DNA from: Moraxella equi
GTDB taxonomy: Bacteria > Pseudomonadota > Gammaproteobacteria > Pseudomonadales > Moraxellaceae
Assembly (NCBI RefSeq): GCF_002027555.1
Contig: NZ_MXAP01000014.1
Coordinates: 1 to 9,411 of the forward strand
Length of the DNA stretch: 9,411 bases
Direction of reading: 5' to 3'
Under the pieces are notes generated by a model. It made no database searches, was not told the DNA's origin, and saw nothing but the letters and a program-made list of their open reading frames with translations. Positions within the stretch are counted from its first letter, which is position 1. Each line of letters begins with the position of its first letter. Of the stretch, positions 1 through 7,635 are shown piece by piece. Both the position numbers and the translations under genes were made by a program.

Positions 1-1042
1 TAAGTTCGGTTGGTATATCAAAAATCTTTTGAGCATCAAACGCCCCATAATAATCGCCCACGCCTGCATGGTCTCGCCCTATGATGAGATGACTGCACCC
101 ATAATTTTGGCGGAAGAGGGCATGAAGTAGGGCTTCTTTTGGGCCTGCGTATCGCATGTCTAGGGGGTAGCCCGACTGAATGACGGTGTCTTTTTTCAAA
201 TAGTTGTCAATCAGCACGCCAATGGCTTCTTGGCGGACATCGGCAGGAATGTCGCCTGCTTTTAGCTTGCCTAAGAGCGAATGCACGAGTACGCCGTCGC
301 AGATTTCTATGGCGATTTTGGCAAGGTATTCATGCGAGCGGTGCATGGGGTTACGAGTTTGAAAGGCAGAGACAGCTTTCCAGCCTTTTTGCTTAAACAT
401 TGCCCGAGTCTGAGCAGGGGTTTTGTAAATCTCGGGATAGTCGGTGGGAAATTCGCCTTGACTAAACACTTGTACTTTTCCGCCCAAATACACATCGCCA
501 CTGCCCAGCACCTGTGCCACGCCCACATGGTTGGGGTCGGTCGTGCCAAAGGTGGCTTGGCATTCGGCAGGTTTGTCGGGGGTGTAGATGTCGCTGATGG
601 TAAGCGTTCCCATGATGTCGCCACCATCGTCATCGCTTGCCACAAGGGCGACCGTGTCGCCAACTTTTAGGGTGCTGGCGGTGTTTTGGTCGGTGGAGAG
701 CGTGATGGGAATGGGGAAAAATACGCCCCGATAAGTGCCGTCCACTCCGCCTTGGGTCAGGGTCATGCTCGCTATCACGCCTTCATAATCGGCTTGCCCC
801 ATAAAGCCGTCAAGGGGTGTAAATCCGCCAATACCCAGCATGATAAGGTCGCCACGCTCACGGCTAGATAGTTTGATTTTGGGTAAATTTTCGGCAGTTT
901 GTAGGGCGTTGGCAAGCTCATCGCCTGTCAATACAAGGGGTTTAAGGGTGGGACTGCCGTGTGGTGGCACAAGGTCGCTATAAATGTCGTCTGTGCCAAA
1001 CGCTTGCTTGTTTTGGGCGGATAGGGTGGATAGGTTGGTCAT
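1..1042 (-). CDS. sat: Sulfate adenylyltransferase (ATP sulfurylase), 3'-truncated by window edge
   Basis: Reading the minus strand from the ATG at 1042 gives 347 uninterrupted codons that run off the left edge. The protein starts [19 protein letters not shown]. It carries the hallmark ATP-sulfurylase motifs: [11 protein letters not shown] from about residue 228 (nucleotide-binding QXRNPXH), a [20 protein letters not shown] stretch near residue 290, and GRDHAGVG at about 322-329. Family knowledge: this single-chain Sat type has an N-terminal PUA-like domain followed by the catalytic domain and is usually about 390-420 residues, so some 50-70 C-terminal residues lie outside the window. It is cytoplasmic and makes adenosine 5'-phosphosulfate from ATP and sulfate, the entry step of sulfate assimilation. 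An AGGA ribosome binding site (1049-1052) lies 6 nt before the start. A 7-bp inverted repeat sits just upstream. There is no functional link to the gcv genes, and the next gene upstream is the pilin-like ORF, 112 bp away. Confidence 0.95.
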   Translation of the reverse strand, partial: MTNLSTLSAQNKQAFGTDDIYSDLVPPHGSPTLKPLVLTGDELANALQTAENLPKIKLSSRERGDLIMLGIGGFTPLDGFMGQADYEGVIASMTLTQGGVDGTYRGVFFPIPITLSTDQNTASTLKVGDTVALVASDDDGGDIMGTLTISDIYTPDKPAECQATFGTTDPNHVGVAQVLGSGDVYLGGKVQVFSQGEFPTDYPEIYKTPAQTRAMFKQKGWKAVSAFQTRNPMHRSHEYLAKIAIEICDGVLVHSLLGKLKAGDIPADVRQEAIGVLIDNYLKKDTVIQSGYPLDMRYAGPKEALLHALFRQNYGCSHLIIGRDHAGVGDYYGAFDAQKIFDIPTEL

Positions 1043-1055
1043 GGCTCATTCCTGT

Positions 1056-1079
1056 TGGCTACGTTGATAAAAGTAGCCA
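1056..1079 (-). promoter_or_regulatory. Inverted repeat in the sat leader, possible operator or 5' UTR hairpin
   Basis: TGGCTAC (1056-1062) and GTAGCCA (1073-1079) form a perfect 7-bp inverted repeat with a 10-nt spacer, directly before the sat ribosome binding site. A -10-like TATAAG lies at 1083-1088 on the minus strand, with a poor -35. If that promoter is real, the start of transcription would fall near or inside the repeat, which favours a DNA operator over an RNA hairpin. No T-run follows it, so it is not a terminator. Which protein would bind is not evident. Confidence 0.35.
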
Positions 1080-1154
1080 TATCTTATAGAATTTTGCCAA
1101 CTTTTAACTATGCCAAATGATGATAAAGATAGGCGGATTTTTCATGTGGCAAGT

Positions 1155-1655
1155 TTAGGGCGTGCCTGTATAAGAACATGTTGGCAAATGTCGCTCAATG
1201 TCTTTAATATCAGGCGTGGTGCATTGCCAATCAATGTAGCTGTCTTGATGAATGGTGGGCGTATAAATCAGCGTGCCTTTACTGGCGGCATTGTCAATTT
1301 TAATGGTAACGACTGAGTGATTATCCAATGTAACCGACTTGATTTTACTGCTGGGTGTCCAGTTGGATGGCAAATTAAGCTCGGCAAGCGATGTGGGTAG
1401 TTGCCCCCTGTCTATTAGATGAACTTGCATTTCCATTTTTAAATGGCTGATGGCGGACTGAGCAAGCTGTATGCTTTCGTGGTCAAAGGCGATTTGTTTG
1501 AGCTGTGCCATTTTTTCATCATTTTTAATACTCAGCTCTTGTTCAATGTTGTTAATGGCTCGTTTTTCGGTTTGACCGCTAAACATATAAAATAATAAAC
1601 CAATTAAAATCATTAAAAGCACAATGATAATGGCAAGTAAGGTGTTGGTTTTCAT
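1155..1655 (-). CDS. Membrane-anchored pilin-like domain protein
   Basis: This 166-residue protein begins with one strongly hydrophobic segment (about residues 5-25) that should anchor it in the inner membrane with the rest in the periplasm. Residues about 62-166 read like the globular part of a type IV pilin: an amphipathic helix, a G-x-x-P-x-S turn (GQLPTS), alternating beta-strand-like stretches (KSVTLDN, VVTIKIDNAA), a TLIYTP strand, then W-Q-C followed by a second Cys in LPTC. This matches the W-x-C ... LP-x-C disulfide loop of pilin C-termini. The N-terminus has no G/FTLIE prepilin peptidase site, so it is not a normal pilin subunit. It may be an accessory pilin-fold protein, but its function is unknown. 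AAGAAG precedes the ATG at 1655, and a strong promoter (1685-1713) drives it separately from the upstream gene. Confidence 0.75.
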   Translation of the reverse strand: MKTNTLLAIIIVLLMILIGLLFYMFSGQTEKRAINNIEQELSIKNDEKMAQLKQIAFDHESIQLAQSAISHLKMEMQVHLIDRGQLPTSLAELNLPSNWTPSSKIKSVTLDNHSVVTIKIDNAASKGTLIYTPTIHQDSYIDWQCTTPDIKDIERHLPTCSYTGTP

Positions 1656-1684
1656 AAATGCTTCTTAATTAAAAAACCTTAAAA

Positions 1685-1713
1685 ATTATAAACTCAATTA
1701 CCCCAAAACTCAA
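1685..1713 (-). promoter_or_regulatory. Sigma-70 type promoter for the pilin-like gene
   Basis: On the minus strand a perfect -10 TATAAT (1685-1690) is preceded, after a 17-bp spacer, by TTGAGT (1708-1713), 4 of 6 to the -35 consensus. Transcription would start near 1678, giving a leader of about 23 nt before the ATG at 1655. The -35 box overlaps the TGA stop of the upstream orphan gene, so the two genes abut with no spare spacer. Confidence 0.6.
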
Positions 1714-2408
1714 TACAAAGCCGTTAAGCTTTTGATTTTATCAATAAACTCAATTTTATCATTTTGATAGATAAGCTTGTGATTTTCTAATTCGGGTGGC
1801 AAGCCAATTTCAATCATTATTTTTTGAATAATTTCTTCCATATTTCCATTGATTGTATTAAAAATCTCTTTTTCCCAATTGTCAATATCTATTGAAAACT
1901 TATCCAAACGCATATTGGCTTTCATTTTTTCAATATGGGAAAAATAATAGTCGCCACAACCCAAATAATTGCTGACGGTTAAAATTTCAAAGTAAGTTTC
2001 TGCAATGCCATTTTTACGATAATACAAATTTTCACTATTAAAAGTATGAATGATATGCTCCATATAATCATCAAAAGTAAATCGTTCATTGATGTGTTGT
2101 AAAATAGGCGTGTTTTCTACCAAATATTGATTGGCGCTGCTAATATCCACTCCGTATTTGAAGCTATCTGGTACAAATCTTTTAATGGAGTAAGAGCAAT
2201 AGGCAAATGCCAAACAAGGCATATTTGTGAAAAGATTAAAAATAAAAAATGTTGGGTAATATTCTGTTTTATCCGTTGTTTTATCTATGCAAATACCTAC
2301 AATCAAACAATCATATCGTTTTATTAAAAATTGTCCCCATTGTATTAAAGTAGGGTAATATTCCAGCCAAAGTTTGGCGGTTTGATTGATTTCTTTTTTG
2401 GTTGCCAT
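1710..2408 (-). CDS. Hypothetical protein, unrecognised, AT-rich
   Basis: This intact ORF encodes 232 residues, starting MATKKEINQTAKLWLEYYPT. An AAGGA ribosome binding site (2416-2420) sits 7 nt before the ATG. I do not recognise the family. No signal peptide is visible. The middle (about residues 50-75, FFIFNLFTNMPCLAFAYCSY) is hydrophobic but broken by polar residues and more likely buried strands than a membrane span. The protein is rich in Tyr, Phe, Ile and Asn, and the gene is clearly more AT-rich than gcvP and sat, which suggests acquisition. It begins 45 bp after the gcvP terminator hairpin, and its stop codon overlaps the next gene's promoter. By size, composition and isolation it resembles immunity-type or orphan accessory genes, but nothing in the sequence proves that. 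Confidence 0.7.
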   Translation of the reverse strand: MATKKEINQTAKLWLEYYPTLIQWGQFLIKRYDCLIVGICIDKTTDKTEYYPTFFIFNLFTNMPCLAFAYCSYSIKRFVPDSFKYGVDISSANQYLVENTPILQHINERFTFDDYMEHIIHTFNSENLYYRKNGIAETYFEILTVSNYLGCGDYYFSHIEKMKANMRLDKFSIDIDNWEKEIFNTINGNMEEIIQKIMIEIGLPPELENHKLIYQNDKIEFIDKIKSLTALY

Positions 2409-2446
2409 TAAAAATTATCCTTATTTATTAACGCACTTATATTTAA

Positions 2447-2476
2447 AAAACACCGCCAACTTTCCCAAGTTGACGG
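2447..2476 (-). terminator. Intrinsic terminator of gcvP
   Basis: Stem arms 2453-2462 and 2467-2476 form a 10-bp stem with a 4-nt loop (2463-2466). The minus-strand RNA reads CCGUCAACUU-GGGA-AAGUUGGCGG, then UG and a run of six U. One pair is a G-U wobble on the minus strand but an A-C mismatch on the plus strand, so the structure is better suited to minus-strand transcripts, as expected for the end of gcvP 47 nt upstream. T residues on both sides could make it work in both directions, but no plus-strand gene is seen here. Confidence 0.85.
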
Positions 2477-2523
2477 CATTTTTTTCTTTTGCAATTATCT
2501 CAAACTACAAACAACCTAAAAGA

Positions 2524-5391
2524 TTATTCATAATTCTCAATACTCGGACAGCTACAAATCAAATTCTTATCGCCATAGACATCGTCCACACGCCCCACAG
2601 TCGGCCAGAATTTATGTGCCTTGATATAGGGCAATGGGAATGCCCCCACTTCACGGCTATACGGTCTGTCCCACTCGCCCACGATGACCGCTTGGGTGTG
2701 TGGTGCGTTCACAAGTGGGTTGTTGTCCGCTGTCCAACCGTCTGCCCCAGCTTGTACTTTTAGGGCTTCTTGCCTGATTTGTTTGAGTGCCGAAATAAAG
2801 CGGTCCAGCTCGTCTTTGCTCTCGCTTTCTGTTGGCTCAATCATCAGCGTACCCGCCACAGGGAAACTCATTGTCGGAGCGTGGAACCCATAGTCCATCA
2901 AGCGTTTGGCAATGTCGGTCTCAGTAATGCCCGTCTCGGCTTTTAGTGGGCGAATGTCAATGATACACTCGTGAGCCACCCGTCCGTTTTTGCCTGTGTA
3001 GAGTACAGGGTAGTCGTCTTTTAGCATTGTGGCGACATAGTTGGCGTTTAATAACGCTCGTTTGGTCGCTGACAACAAGCCATCTCGTCCCATCATTGTG
3101 ATGTACATCCACGAAATTGGCAAAATGCTTGCCGAGCCATACGGGGCAGCCGAAACAGCCGTTTGACCGTTTTGGGCGTTAAATACAGGGTTTACGCTAT
3201 GGCTTGGGATAAAGGGAGCAAGGTGCGATTTTAGACCAATCGGACCCATACCCGGTCCACCACCACCGTGTGGGATACAAAATGTTTTGTGCAGGTTCAT
3301 ATGCAGGACATCGGCACCGACTTCGGCAGGTTGCATAATGGCGACTTGGGCGTTCATATTCGCCCCGTCCATATACACTTGTCCACCGTGTTTGTGGATA
3401 AGGTCGCAAATGTCACGGATACCTTCTTCAAACACCCCGTGCGTGGACGGATAAGTAATCATCAACGCCCCAAGATTGGCAGAATGCTCTTCACATTTGG
3501 CGGTCAAATCATTAAAGTCCACATTGCCGTTTTCATCTGTGGCAACCACCACAACTTGCATTCCCATCATTTGGGCGGTCGCAGGGTTGGTGCCGTGAGC
3601 CGAGCGGGGGGTTAGGCAGACCGTGCGGTTGTCATCGCCACGGCTTTCGTGATAACGGCGAATCGCCAAAAGACCTGCATACTCACCGCTTGCCCCTGAG
3701 TTTGGTTGCATTGAAATTTCGTCAAAGCCTGTAATCGCCTTTAACTGCGTTTGCAAACTTTCAATCATCTCAATGTAGCCCACCGTATCATCAGCGGGGG
3801 CAAATGGGTGAACATTTGCAAACTCATTCCAAGTAATCGGCAACATCTCGCTTGTGGCATTTAGTTTCATTGTGCAAGAACCCAGCGAAATCATTGAGCG
3901 GTTCATCGCCAAATCTTTGTCTTCCAAAGATTTTAGATAACGGAGCATTTGATGTTCGGTGTGGTAGCTGTTAAAGGTTGGGTGGGTCAAAATGTCGTCC
4001 GTACGGTTTAATCCGCCCAGCACATTTTCTACCTTATCCAAAGAGCCAACTGTTCTAAAAATTTCACACAATTCTTTAAAATCGGCTTCATCACTCAATT
4101 CGTGGAATGAAACTGAAATGAGGAATGCATCGTGTCTATAAAGATTATAGCCTTTTGATTTGGCTTGCTCAAATGTTTGGTCTGCAATTTCATCATTATC
4201 AAATTTGACCAAAACTGTATCAAAAAATACATTATGAACAACATTCACACCCACTTGTGGTGTTTTTTCAAATGATTTAGCAAACGCCACCGCCAAAGCG
4301 TGAATACGACTGGCAATGCGTTTTAAGCCTGTCGCCCCGTGATACACCGCATACATACCTGCTAGGTTGGCAAGTAGGACTTGGCTGGTGCAAATGTTGG
4401 AGTTTGCCTTTTCACGGCGAATGTGCTGTTCACGGGTTTGGAGTGCCATTCTAAGAGCCGTGCCACCTTGTGCGTCTTTGGATACGCCGATGATACGACC
4501 AGGGGCGGAGCGTTTGTCTTTGTCTTTCAAGGCAAAATAAGCAGCGTGTGGACCCCCAAAGCCCATTGGAATGCCAAAACGCTGAGTGCTACCTAGGGCA
4601 ATGTCCGCTCCCATTTGGGCAGGGGATTTGAGTAGCACAAGGCTCATAATGTCGCTTGCGACAATGGCGTAGGTGTTTTTGGCTTTGACCGCACTGATGA
4701 CATCGGTCAAGTCCACGACATCGCCGTCTTTGCCAACATATTGGAAAAACGCCCCAAAGAAGTCGCCATTTTTGGCGGTTTCAAAATCACCCACCACCAC
4801 ATCAAAGCCAAAATATTTGGCACGGGTATGGATAACATCTAAGGTCTGTGGGTAGGTACGACTGTCCACAAAAAAGGCGTTGGATTTGGATTTGCTGCAC
4901 CGTTGTGCCATTGCCATTGCTTCGGCAGCGGCGGTGGCTTCGTCAAGCAATGACGCACCTGCTAAGTCCATTCCTGTCAAGTCAATGCACACTTGTTGGA
5001 AGTTTAACAAGGCTTCCAAACGCCCTTGGGCAATCTCGGCTTGATAAGGGGTGTAGGCGGTGTACCAACCGGGGTTTTCTAGGACATTTCTTTGAATGAC
5101 CGCAGGCAAACGGGCAGGCGAGTAGCCTTGACCGATATAGCTTTTGGCAACGGTGATTTTGTCCGCCATTGATTTGAGTTTGGCAAGGGCGTTATGCTCG
5201 CTCATTGCAAGGGGCAAATCAAGGGCTTTATTTAAACGCACCGATTGTGGCACCACAGAATCCACAAATTCATCTAGGGTTTTTGCCCCTACCGCAGAAA
5301 GTAGGGCTTGCTCTTCATCGGTGCTGTTGCCCAGATGACGATGCACAAAGGCGTTTTCATAAAATAGGTCGGAAAAGGTATTAAACGACAT
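2524..5391 (-). CDS. gcvP: Glycine dehydrogenase (decarboxylating), P protein of the glycine cleavage system
   Basis: A full-length 955-residue protein, within a few residues of the E. coli enzyme. It has the two-domain P-protein layout on one chain: N-terminal half about residues 15-440 and C-terminal PLP-binding half about 460-830. The pyridoxal-phosphate lysine is K702 in MNLHKTF, followed by the glycine-rich [12 protein letters not shown] loop. [10 protein letters not shown] and [12 protein letters not shown] are further family blocks. It decarboxylates glycine in the cytoplasm and passes the aminomethyl group to the lipoyl arm of GcvH. The ATG at 5391 is supported by AAGGA 7 nt upstream (5399-5403). 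Upstream lie 170 bp containing a palindromic repeat and the frameshifted SUKH-like gene, so gcvP is unusually far from gcvH. A clear terminator follows. No damaged motif was seen. Confidence 0.98.
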   Translation of the reverse strand: MSFNTFSDLFYENAFVHRHLGNSTDEEQALLSAVGAKTLDEFVDSVVPQSVRLNKALDLPLAMSEHNALAKLKSMADKITVAKSYIGQGYSPARLPAVIQRNVLENPGWYTAYTPYQAEIAQGRLEALLNFQQVCIDLTGMDLAGASLLDEATAAAEAMAMAQRCSKSKSNAFFVDSRTYPQTLDVIHTRAKYFGFDVVVGDFETAKNGDFFGAFFQYVGKDGDVVDLTDVISAVKAKNTYAIVASDIMSLVLLKSPAQMGADIALGSTQRFGIPMGFGGPHAAYFALKDKDKRSAPGRIIGVSKDAQGGTALRMALQTREQHIRREKANSNICTSQVLLANLAGMYAVYHGATGLKRIASRIHALAVAFAKSFEKTPQVGVNVVHNVFFDTVLVKFDNDEIADQTFEQAKSKGYNLYRHDAFLISVSFHELSDEADFKELCEIFRTVGSLDKVENVLGGLNRTDDILTHPTFNSYHTEHQMLRYLKSLEDKDLAMNRSMISLGSCTMKLNATSEMLPITWNEFANVHPFAPADDTVGYIEMIESLQTQLKAITGFDEISMQPNSGASGEYAGLLAIRRYHESRGDDNRTVCLTPRSAHGTNPATAQMMGMQVVVVATDENGNVDFNDLTAKCEEHSANLGALMITYPSTHGVFEEGIRDICDLIHKHGGQVYMDGANMNAQVAIMQPAEVGADVLHMNLHKTFCIPHGGGGPGMGPIGLKSHLAPFIPSHSVNPVFNAQNGQTAVSAAPYGSASILPISWMYITMMGRDGLLSATKRALLNANYVATMLKDDYPVLYTGKNGRVAHECIIDIRPLKAETGITETDIAKRLMDYGFHAPTMSFPVAGTLMIEPTESESKDELDRFISALKQIRQEALKVQAGADGWTADNNPLVNAPHTQAVIVGEWDRPYSREVGAFPLPYIKAHKFWPTVGRVDDVYGDKNLICSCPSIENYE

Positions 5392-5479
5392 AATTTATCC
5401 TTTTAGGGTTGGGTTAAATTTAATTGAAAATACTATTGTTAAAATACCATTTTAAATTAAATCTGAATTGGGTTTTTTG

Positions 5480-5545
5480 GTAAGGTGCGTACCACGCACC
5501 AATTTTAAAAAATCATTCCAAAACGGTGCGTAATACGCACCTTAC
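5480..5545. repeat. Palindromic repeat element, copy A (66 bp)
   Basis: Two 21-nt arms (5480-5500 and 5525-5545) are reverse complements at 19 of 21 positions, around a 24-nt AT-rich core. The outer 11 bases, GTAAGGTGCGT and ACGCACCTTAC, match perfectly. Each arm is itself a small hairpin (GGTGCGT-3 nt-ACGCACC). The same design in the same orientation recurs at 6177-6238, so this is a repeat family, REP- or MITE-like. It lies between gcvP and the SUKH-like gene and might form a stem in the minus-strand transcript. No T-run follows the stem on the minus strand. Confidence 0.85.
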
Positions 5546-5561
5546 TTTTTAAAACTCCGTA

Positions 5562-6153
5562 TCAATCAACTTCCCCATTCGCCACATCATCAAGAAATTC
5601 TTGAATATAAATACGGGCTTCTTGTTTGGTTAAAAAGCCATTAAAAAATTCTGATAATGTGCCAACTTTTTCTACTTGATTAAAATCAATTTCTTGATTG
5701 GTTTTAAATACTGCTGGATTATTGGGATTTATATCATTACCACAAATAAAATAAAAGTAATTTTTTGGATAACCGTAACCATAAACCAAAATAAAAAAAC
5801 TTGGTGTTGTTTTGTTTGTAATTTCTAATAATGGCGATAAATTAAATTCATTAAAATTAGTTAATAATTTCCCACACCATTTTGCTTCATTAATACCAAT
5901 AATGTCATCAATAAAATTATCATAATAATCAATAATGGCTTTCTCAATAAATTGTTCAGGATTTTTTGCTAATTCTCGATTTTTTATCATAAAAATCAGG
6001 GTAAAAATCATAAAAAGGTTCTTCGTCAGGTCTTTTAAAATATAATAAATGATTAAAAGTAATTTTTTGCAAATCATCAATCAAAGAGTTGCCTGCGGTT
6101 TGGCTAATATCGCCACCCAATTCGGCAATGCGATTTAAAATTGCTTGTTTCAT
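5562..6153 (-). pseudogene. SMI1/KNR4-like (SUKH) immunity-type protein, disrupted by a frameshift in an A-tract
   Basis: Translation from the ATG at 6153 gives MKQAILNRIAELGGDIS through PDFYD, then runs to a stop at 5956. The continuation (NRELAKNPEQFIEKAI to the end at 5562) is open in another frame. Removing one A from the six-A run at 5980-5985 joins them into about 196 residues reading PDFYDKNRELAKNPEQF. The joined protein resembles, from memory, SMI1/KNR4-type proteins of Neisseria and relatives: an N-terminal ILNRIAELGG...NSL..DLQ.ITF block, a central aromatic strand region, a PNNPAVF segment and a C-terminal TLSEFFNGFL helix. Proteins of this superfamily often serve as immunity proteins against toxins, but no toxin gene is present in the window. 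The gene is very AT-rich and is bracketed by two repeat copies between gcvH and gcvP. The disruption could be genuine decay, phase variation or a sequencing error. Confidence 0.6.
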
Positions 6154-6176
6154 AAAACTTTTTTATAATTTTAATA

Positions 6177-6238
6177 GTAGGTGTGTACCACGCACCATTA
6201 AAATGCGGTGCTTAAACGGTGCGTTATACGCACCTTAC
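6177..6238. repeat. Palindromic repeat element, copy B (62 bp)
   Basis: The arms are 6177-6196 (GTAGGTGTGTACCACGCACC) and 6218-6238 (ending ACGCACCTTAC), with a 21-nt core. Compared with copy A at 5480-5545, the left arm has lost one base and changed one C to T, while the right arm differs at one position. The cores share only their edges (AAAC before the right arm). The copies have the same orientation and flank the SUKH-like gene on both sides. Confidence 0.82.
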
Positions 6239-6251
6239 CATAAAACCAATA

Positions 6252-6276
6252 GCGTAAGCCCAAATTGAACTTACGC
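6252..6276 (-). terminator. Hairpin after gcvH, possible weak terminator
   Basis: GCGTAAG (6252-6258) and CTTACGC (6270-6276) form a perfect 7-bp stem 9 nt past the gcvH stop codon. In the minus-strand RNA the stem is followed by UAUUGGUUUUAUGG, a poor U-tract. The plus strand has the better T-run (CATTTTTTATT), but no plus-strand gene ends here. It could attenuate read-through from gcvH towards the SUKH-like gene and gcvP, or protect the 3' end of the mRNA. Confidence 0.4.
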
Positions 6277-6285
6277 CATTTTTTA

Positions 6286-6666
6286 TTACAGACTTTCTGC
6301 GTATTCGTCCGCACTCATTAGGCTGTCATAGTCAGCAGGGTTGGCGGGCTTGATTTTAAAGAACCACGCTTTGCCATAAGGGTCTTCATTGGCAAGCTCT
6401 GGGCTGTCCACAAGCTCTTCGTTAATCTCCACAATCGTGCCTGCGATTGGGGCATAGACATCGCTTGCAGCCTTTACAGACTCAACCACGGCGATTTCTT
6501 GGTCGGCGTCTACTTCGCTGTCCACTTCTGGCAATTCCACAAATACCACATCGCCAAGCAAATCTTGGGCGTGGTCGGTAATGCCAACGGTGATTGTGCC
6601 GTCTGCTTCAAGGCGTAACCATTCGTGGCTGGCTACATATTTCAATTCGCTGGGAATGTTGCTCAT
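6286..6666 (-). CDS. gcvH: Glycine cleavage system H protein (lipoyl carrier)
   Basis: The 126-residue protein has the normal GcvH length and begins [20 protein letters not shown]. The lipoylation site is K65 within [10 protein letters not shown], at the tip of the hammerhead biotinyl/lipoyl domain, and [13 protein letters not shown] is the family's C-terminal block. Its swinging lipoyl arm carries the aminomethyl group from GcvP to GcvT and is reoxidised by the L protein (not in this window). The ATG at 6666 has a GGAG site 6 nt upstream. It starts 29 bp after the DUF1775 gene's end, so it is probably co-transcribed with it. The leader contains TTAACCCCAACCC, a motif shared with the DUF1775 gene and gcvP. 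A hairpin follows the stop. Confidence 0.97.
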   Translation of the reverse strand: MSNIPSELKYVASHEWLRLEADGTITVGITDHAQDLLGDVVFVELPEVDSEVDADQEIAVVESVKAASDVYAPIAGTIVEINEELVDSPELANEDPYGKAWFFKIKPANPADYDSLMSADEYAESL

Positions 6667-6695
6667 AAAAAACTCCGTTAGGGTTGGGGTTAAGG

Positions 6696-7148
6696 TTATT
6701 TTAATAAAATGGTTGGTTGATACCCTTTGGCACTTTCCGAGCCGTCAAATGGCACTACCACACCATCTTCATAAGTCACATACACTTGATATTTTACTGT
6801 GGTGTCAGGTTTGGCAGGATTAAGGGCGATAAAAGGAAAGGCGGTGTATTCGCCAGCTTCCATTCGTCCTTTATAAATGACGGTTTTTACATTGCCACTT
6901 TCATCTTTTTGGGTTTCATAAGTCCAATTGGGCATTGGATGAATAAAGAGTAATTTCACGCCATCAGCAACCACAAATTTGATTTCGGTAATGGCTTTAT
7001 GACGATTGGTCGGTACATTTAGGCGAAAATGGTCAGATTTGCCCGACATACTGTCTACGCCATTGGCAAAATTACGAATGGTAACATGGGCATTTGCAGA
7101 AGTCATGCCCATCATGGCAATTAGACTAGCAACAATAAATTTTTTCAT
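6696..7148 (-). CDS. DUF1775 (YcnI-like) secreted protein, probable copper binding
   Basis: The 150-residue protein has a textbook Sec signal peptide (MKKF, hydrophobic core, ANA at 18-20), leaving His21 as the first mature residue: A-N-A|H-V-T. A mature N-terminal His followed by VT is the hallmark of DUF1775/YcnI domains, where it forms a mono-histidine copper brace (family knowledge). Other family blocks visible are F-R-L-N-V-P-T-N-R (41-49), PMPNWTYE (71-78), [14 protein letters not shown] (98-106) and [11 protein letters not shown] (126-136). The position that is usually W-D-G near the C-terminus is F-D-G here, so the metal site may differ. It acts in the periplasm and may buffer or deliver copper, but no copper-transport gene (CopC/CopD, SCO) is adjacent. 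It sits between gcvT and gcvH in the same direction. AGGA (7154-7157) precedes the start. Its link to glycine metabolism is unexplained. Confidence 0.85.
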   Translation of the reverse strand: MKKFIVASLIAMMGMTSANAHVTIRNFANGVDSMSGKSDHFRLNVPTNRHKAITEIKFVVADGVKLLFIHPMPNWTYETQKDESGNVKTVIYKGRMEAGEYTAFPFIALNPAKPDTTVKYQVYVTYEDGVVVPFDGSESAKGYQPTILLK

Positions 7149-7182
7149 AACAAATTCCTAATTGGGGGTTGGGGTTAAAAAA

Positions 7183-7635
7183 TTATTCAAAAAAGTTTTT
7201 GTATGTGTCGTTCCAAAATAAACCAACAATACGCCTACCATCATCATTTTTATAAAATTCACAATAAAAATCTAAGGCTAAATTTTCTCTGCGGAGCATA
7301 AAATTATGTCGCATAAAATAACCCAATTTATCTTTATCGGTTTTTGTAAAAACAACATTGAGTGGTTTGCCCCATAAGTGTAAACCAAAACGAGCGACTT
7401 GATTACTTTGATGTCCTATGCTTTCTACCGAACGATTGGGGTCAAGATTGCCATATATCCAATAAGGGTTAAGAATATCAGAAACAGGTTTAAAATTCAT
7501 CATTTCCGTATTGATGGTATTAGCCATACTTTCACACAGTTTAACTGTTGCTTTTTCATCAGCCAAAGTTTTAGCATTTGATGTATTGGCAAAAGCTGAT
7601 GTGGATACTGTACTTAACAATAAAGCTGTTGCCAA
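7183..7635 (-). CDS. Hypothetical secreted protein; start disturbed by an A-tract frameshift
   Basis: The frame open from a TTG at 7635 encodes 150 residues starting L/M-ATALLLSTVSTSAFA, a signal-peptide core and cleavage site without the usual charged start. The natural start appears to be the ATG at 7643, which has a good CAGGG site 6 nt upstream, but it is out of frame: ATG-AAAAA-TTGG gives MKNWQQLYC and a stop. One extra A would give MKKLATALLLSTVSTSAFA, a perfect Sec signal. The mature part (about 130 residues) has two Cys (KLCES, FYCEFY) that could form a disulfide, and a W/Y/F-rich C-terminus (GLFWNDTYKNFFE). I do not recognise the family. It lies between gcvT and the DUF1775 gene, 34 bp from the latter, and is AT-rich. 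Expression as it stands would need the TTG start or slippage on the A-tract. Confidence 0.65.
   Translation of the reverse strand: MATALLLSTVSTSAFANTSNAKTLADEKATVKLCESMANTINTEMMNFKPVSDILNPYWIYGNLDPNRSVESIGHQSNQVARFGLHLWGKPLNVVFTKTDKDKLGYFMRHNFMLRRENLALDFYCEFYKNDDGRRIVGLFWNDTYKNFFE

Noticed and set aside
281..670. Long plus-strand and alternative-frame ORFs opposite sat, gcvP and gcvT
   Set aside because: They mirror strongly coding frames on the minus strand, have no recognisable motifs and lack ribosome sites. They are shadows of real genes.
5562..6080. A separate 172-residue gene starting at 6080
   Set aside because: Its first ~30 residues are low-complexity hydrophobic sequence that overlaps the better N-terminus read in another frame from 6153. 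One frameshifted gene explains both pieces.
5480..6238. CRISPR array
   Set aside because: Only two copies about 700 bp apart with palindromic structure and a gene between them; there is no regular spacer pattern and no cas gene.
6665..6700. G-quadruplex from GGGTTGGGGTTAAGG on the plus strand
   Set aside because: Only short G-runs, not four runs of three, so stable quadruplex formation is doubtful. The shared motif is reported instead as a leader element.
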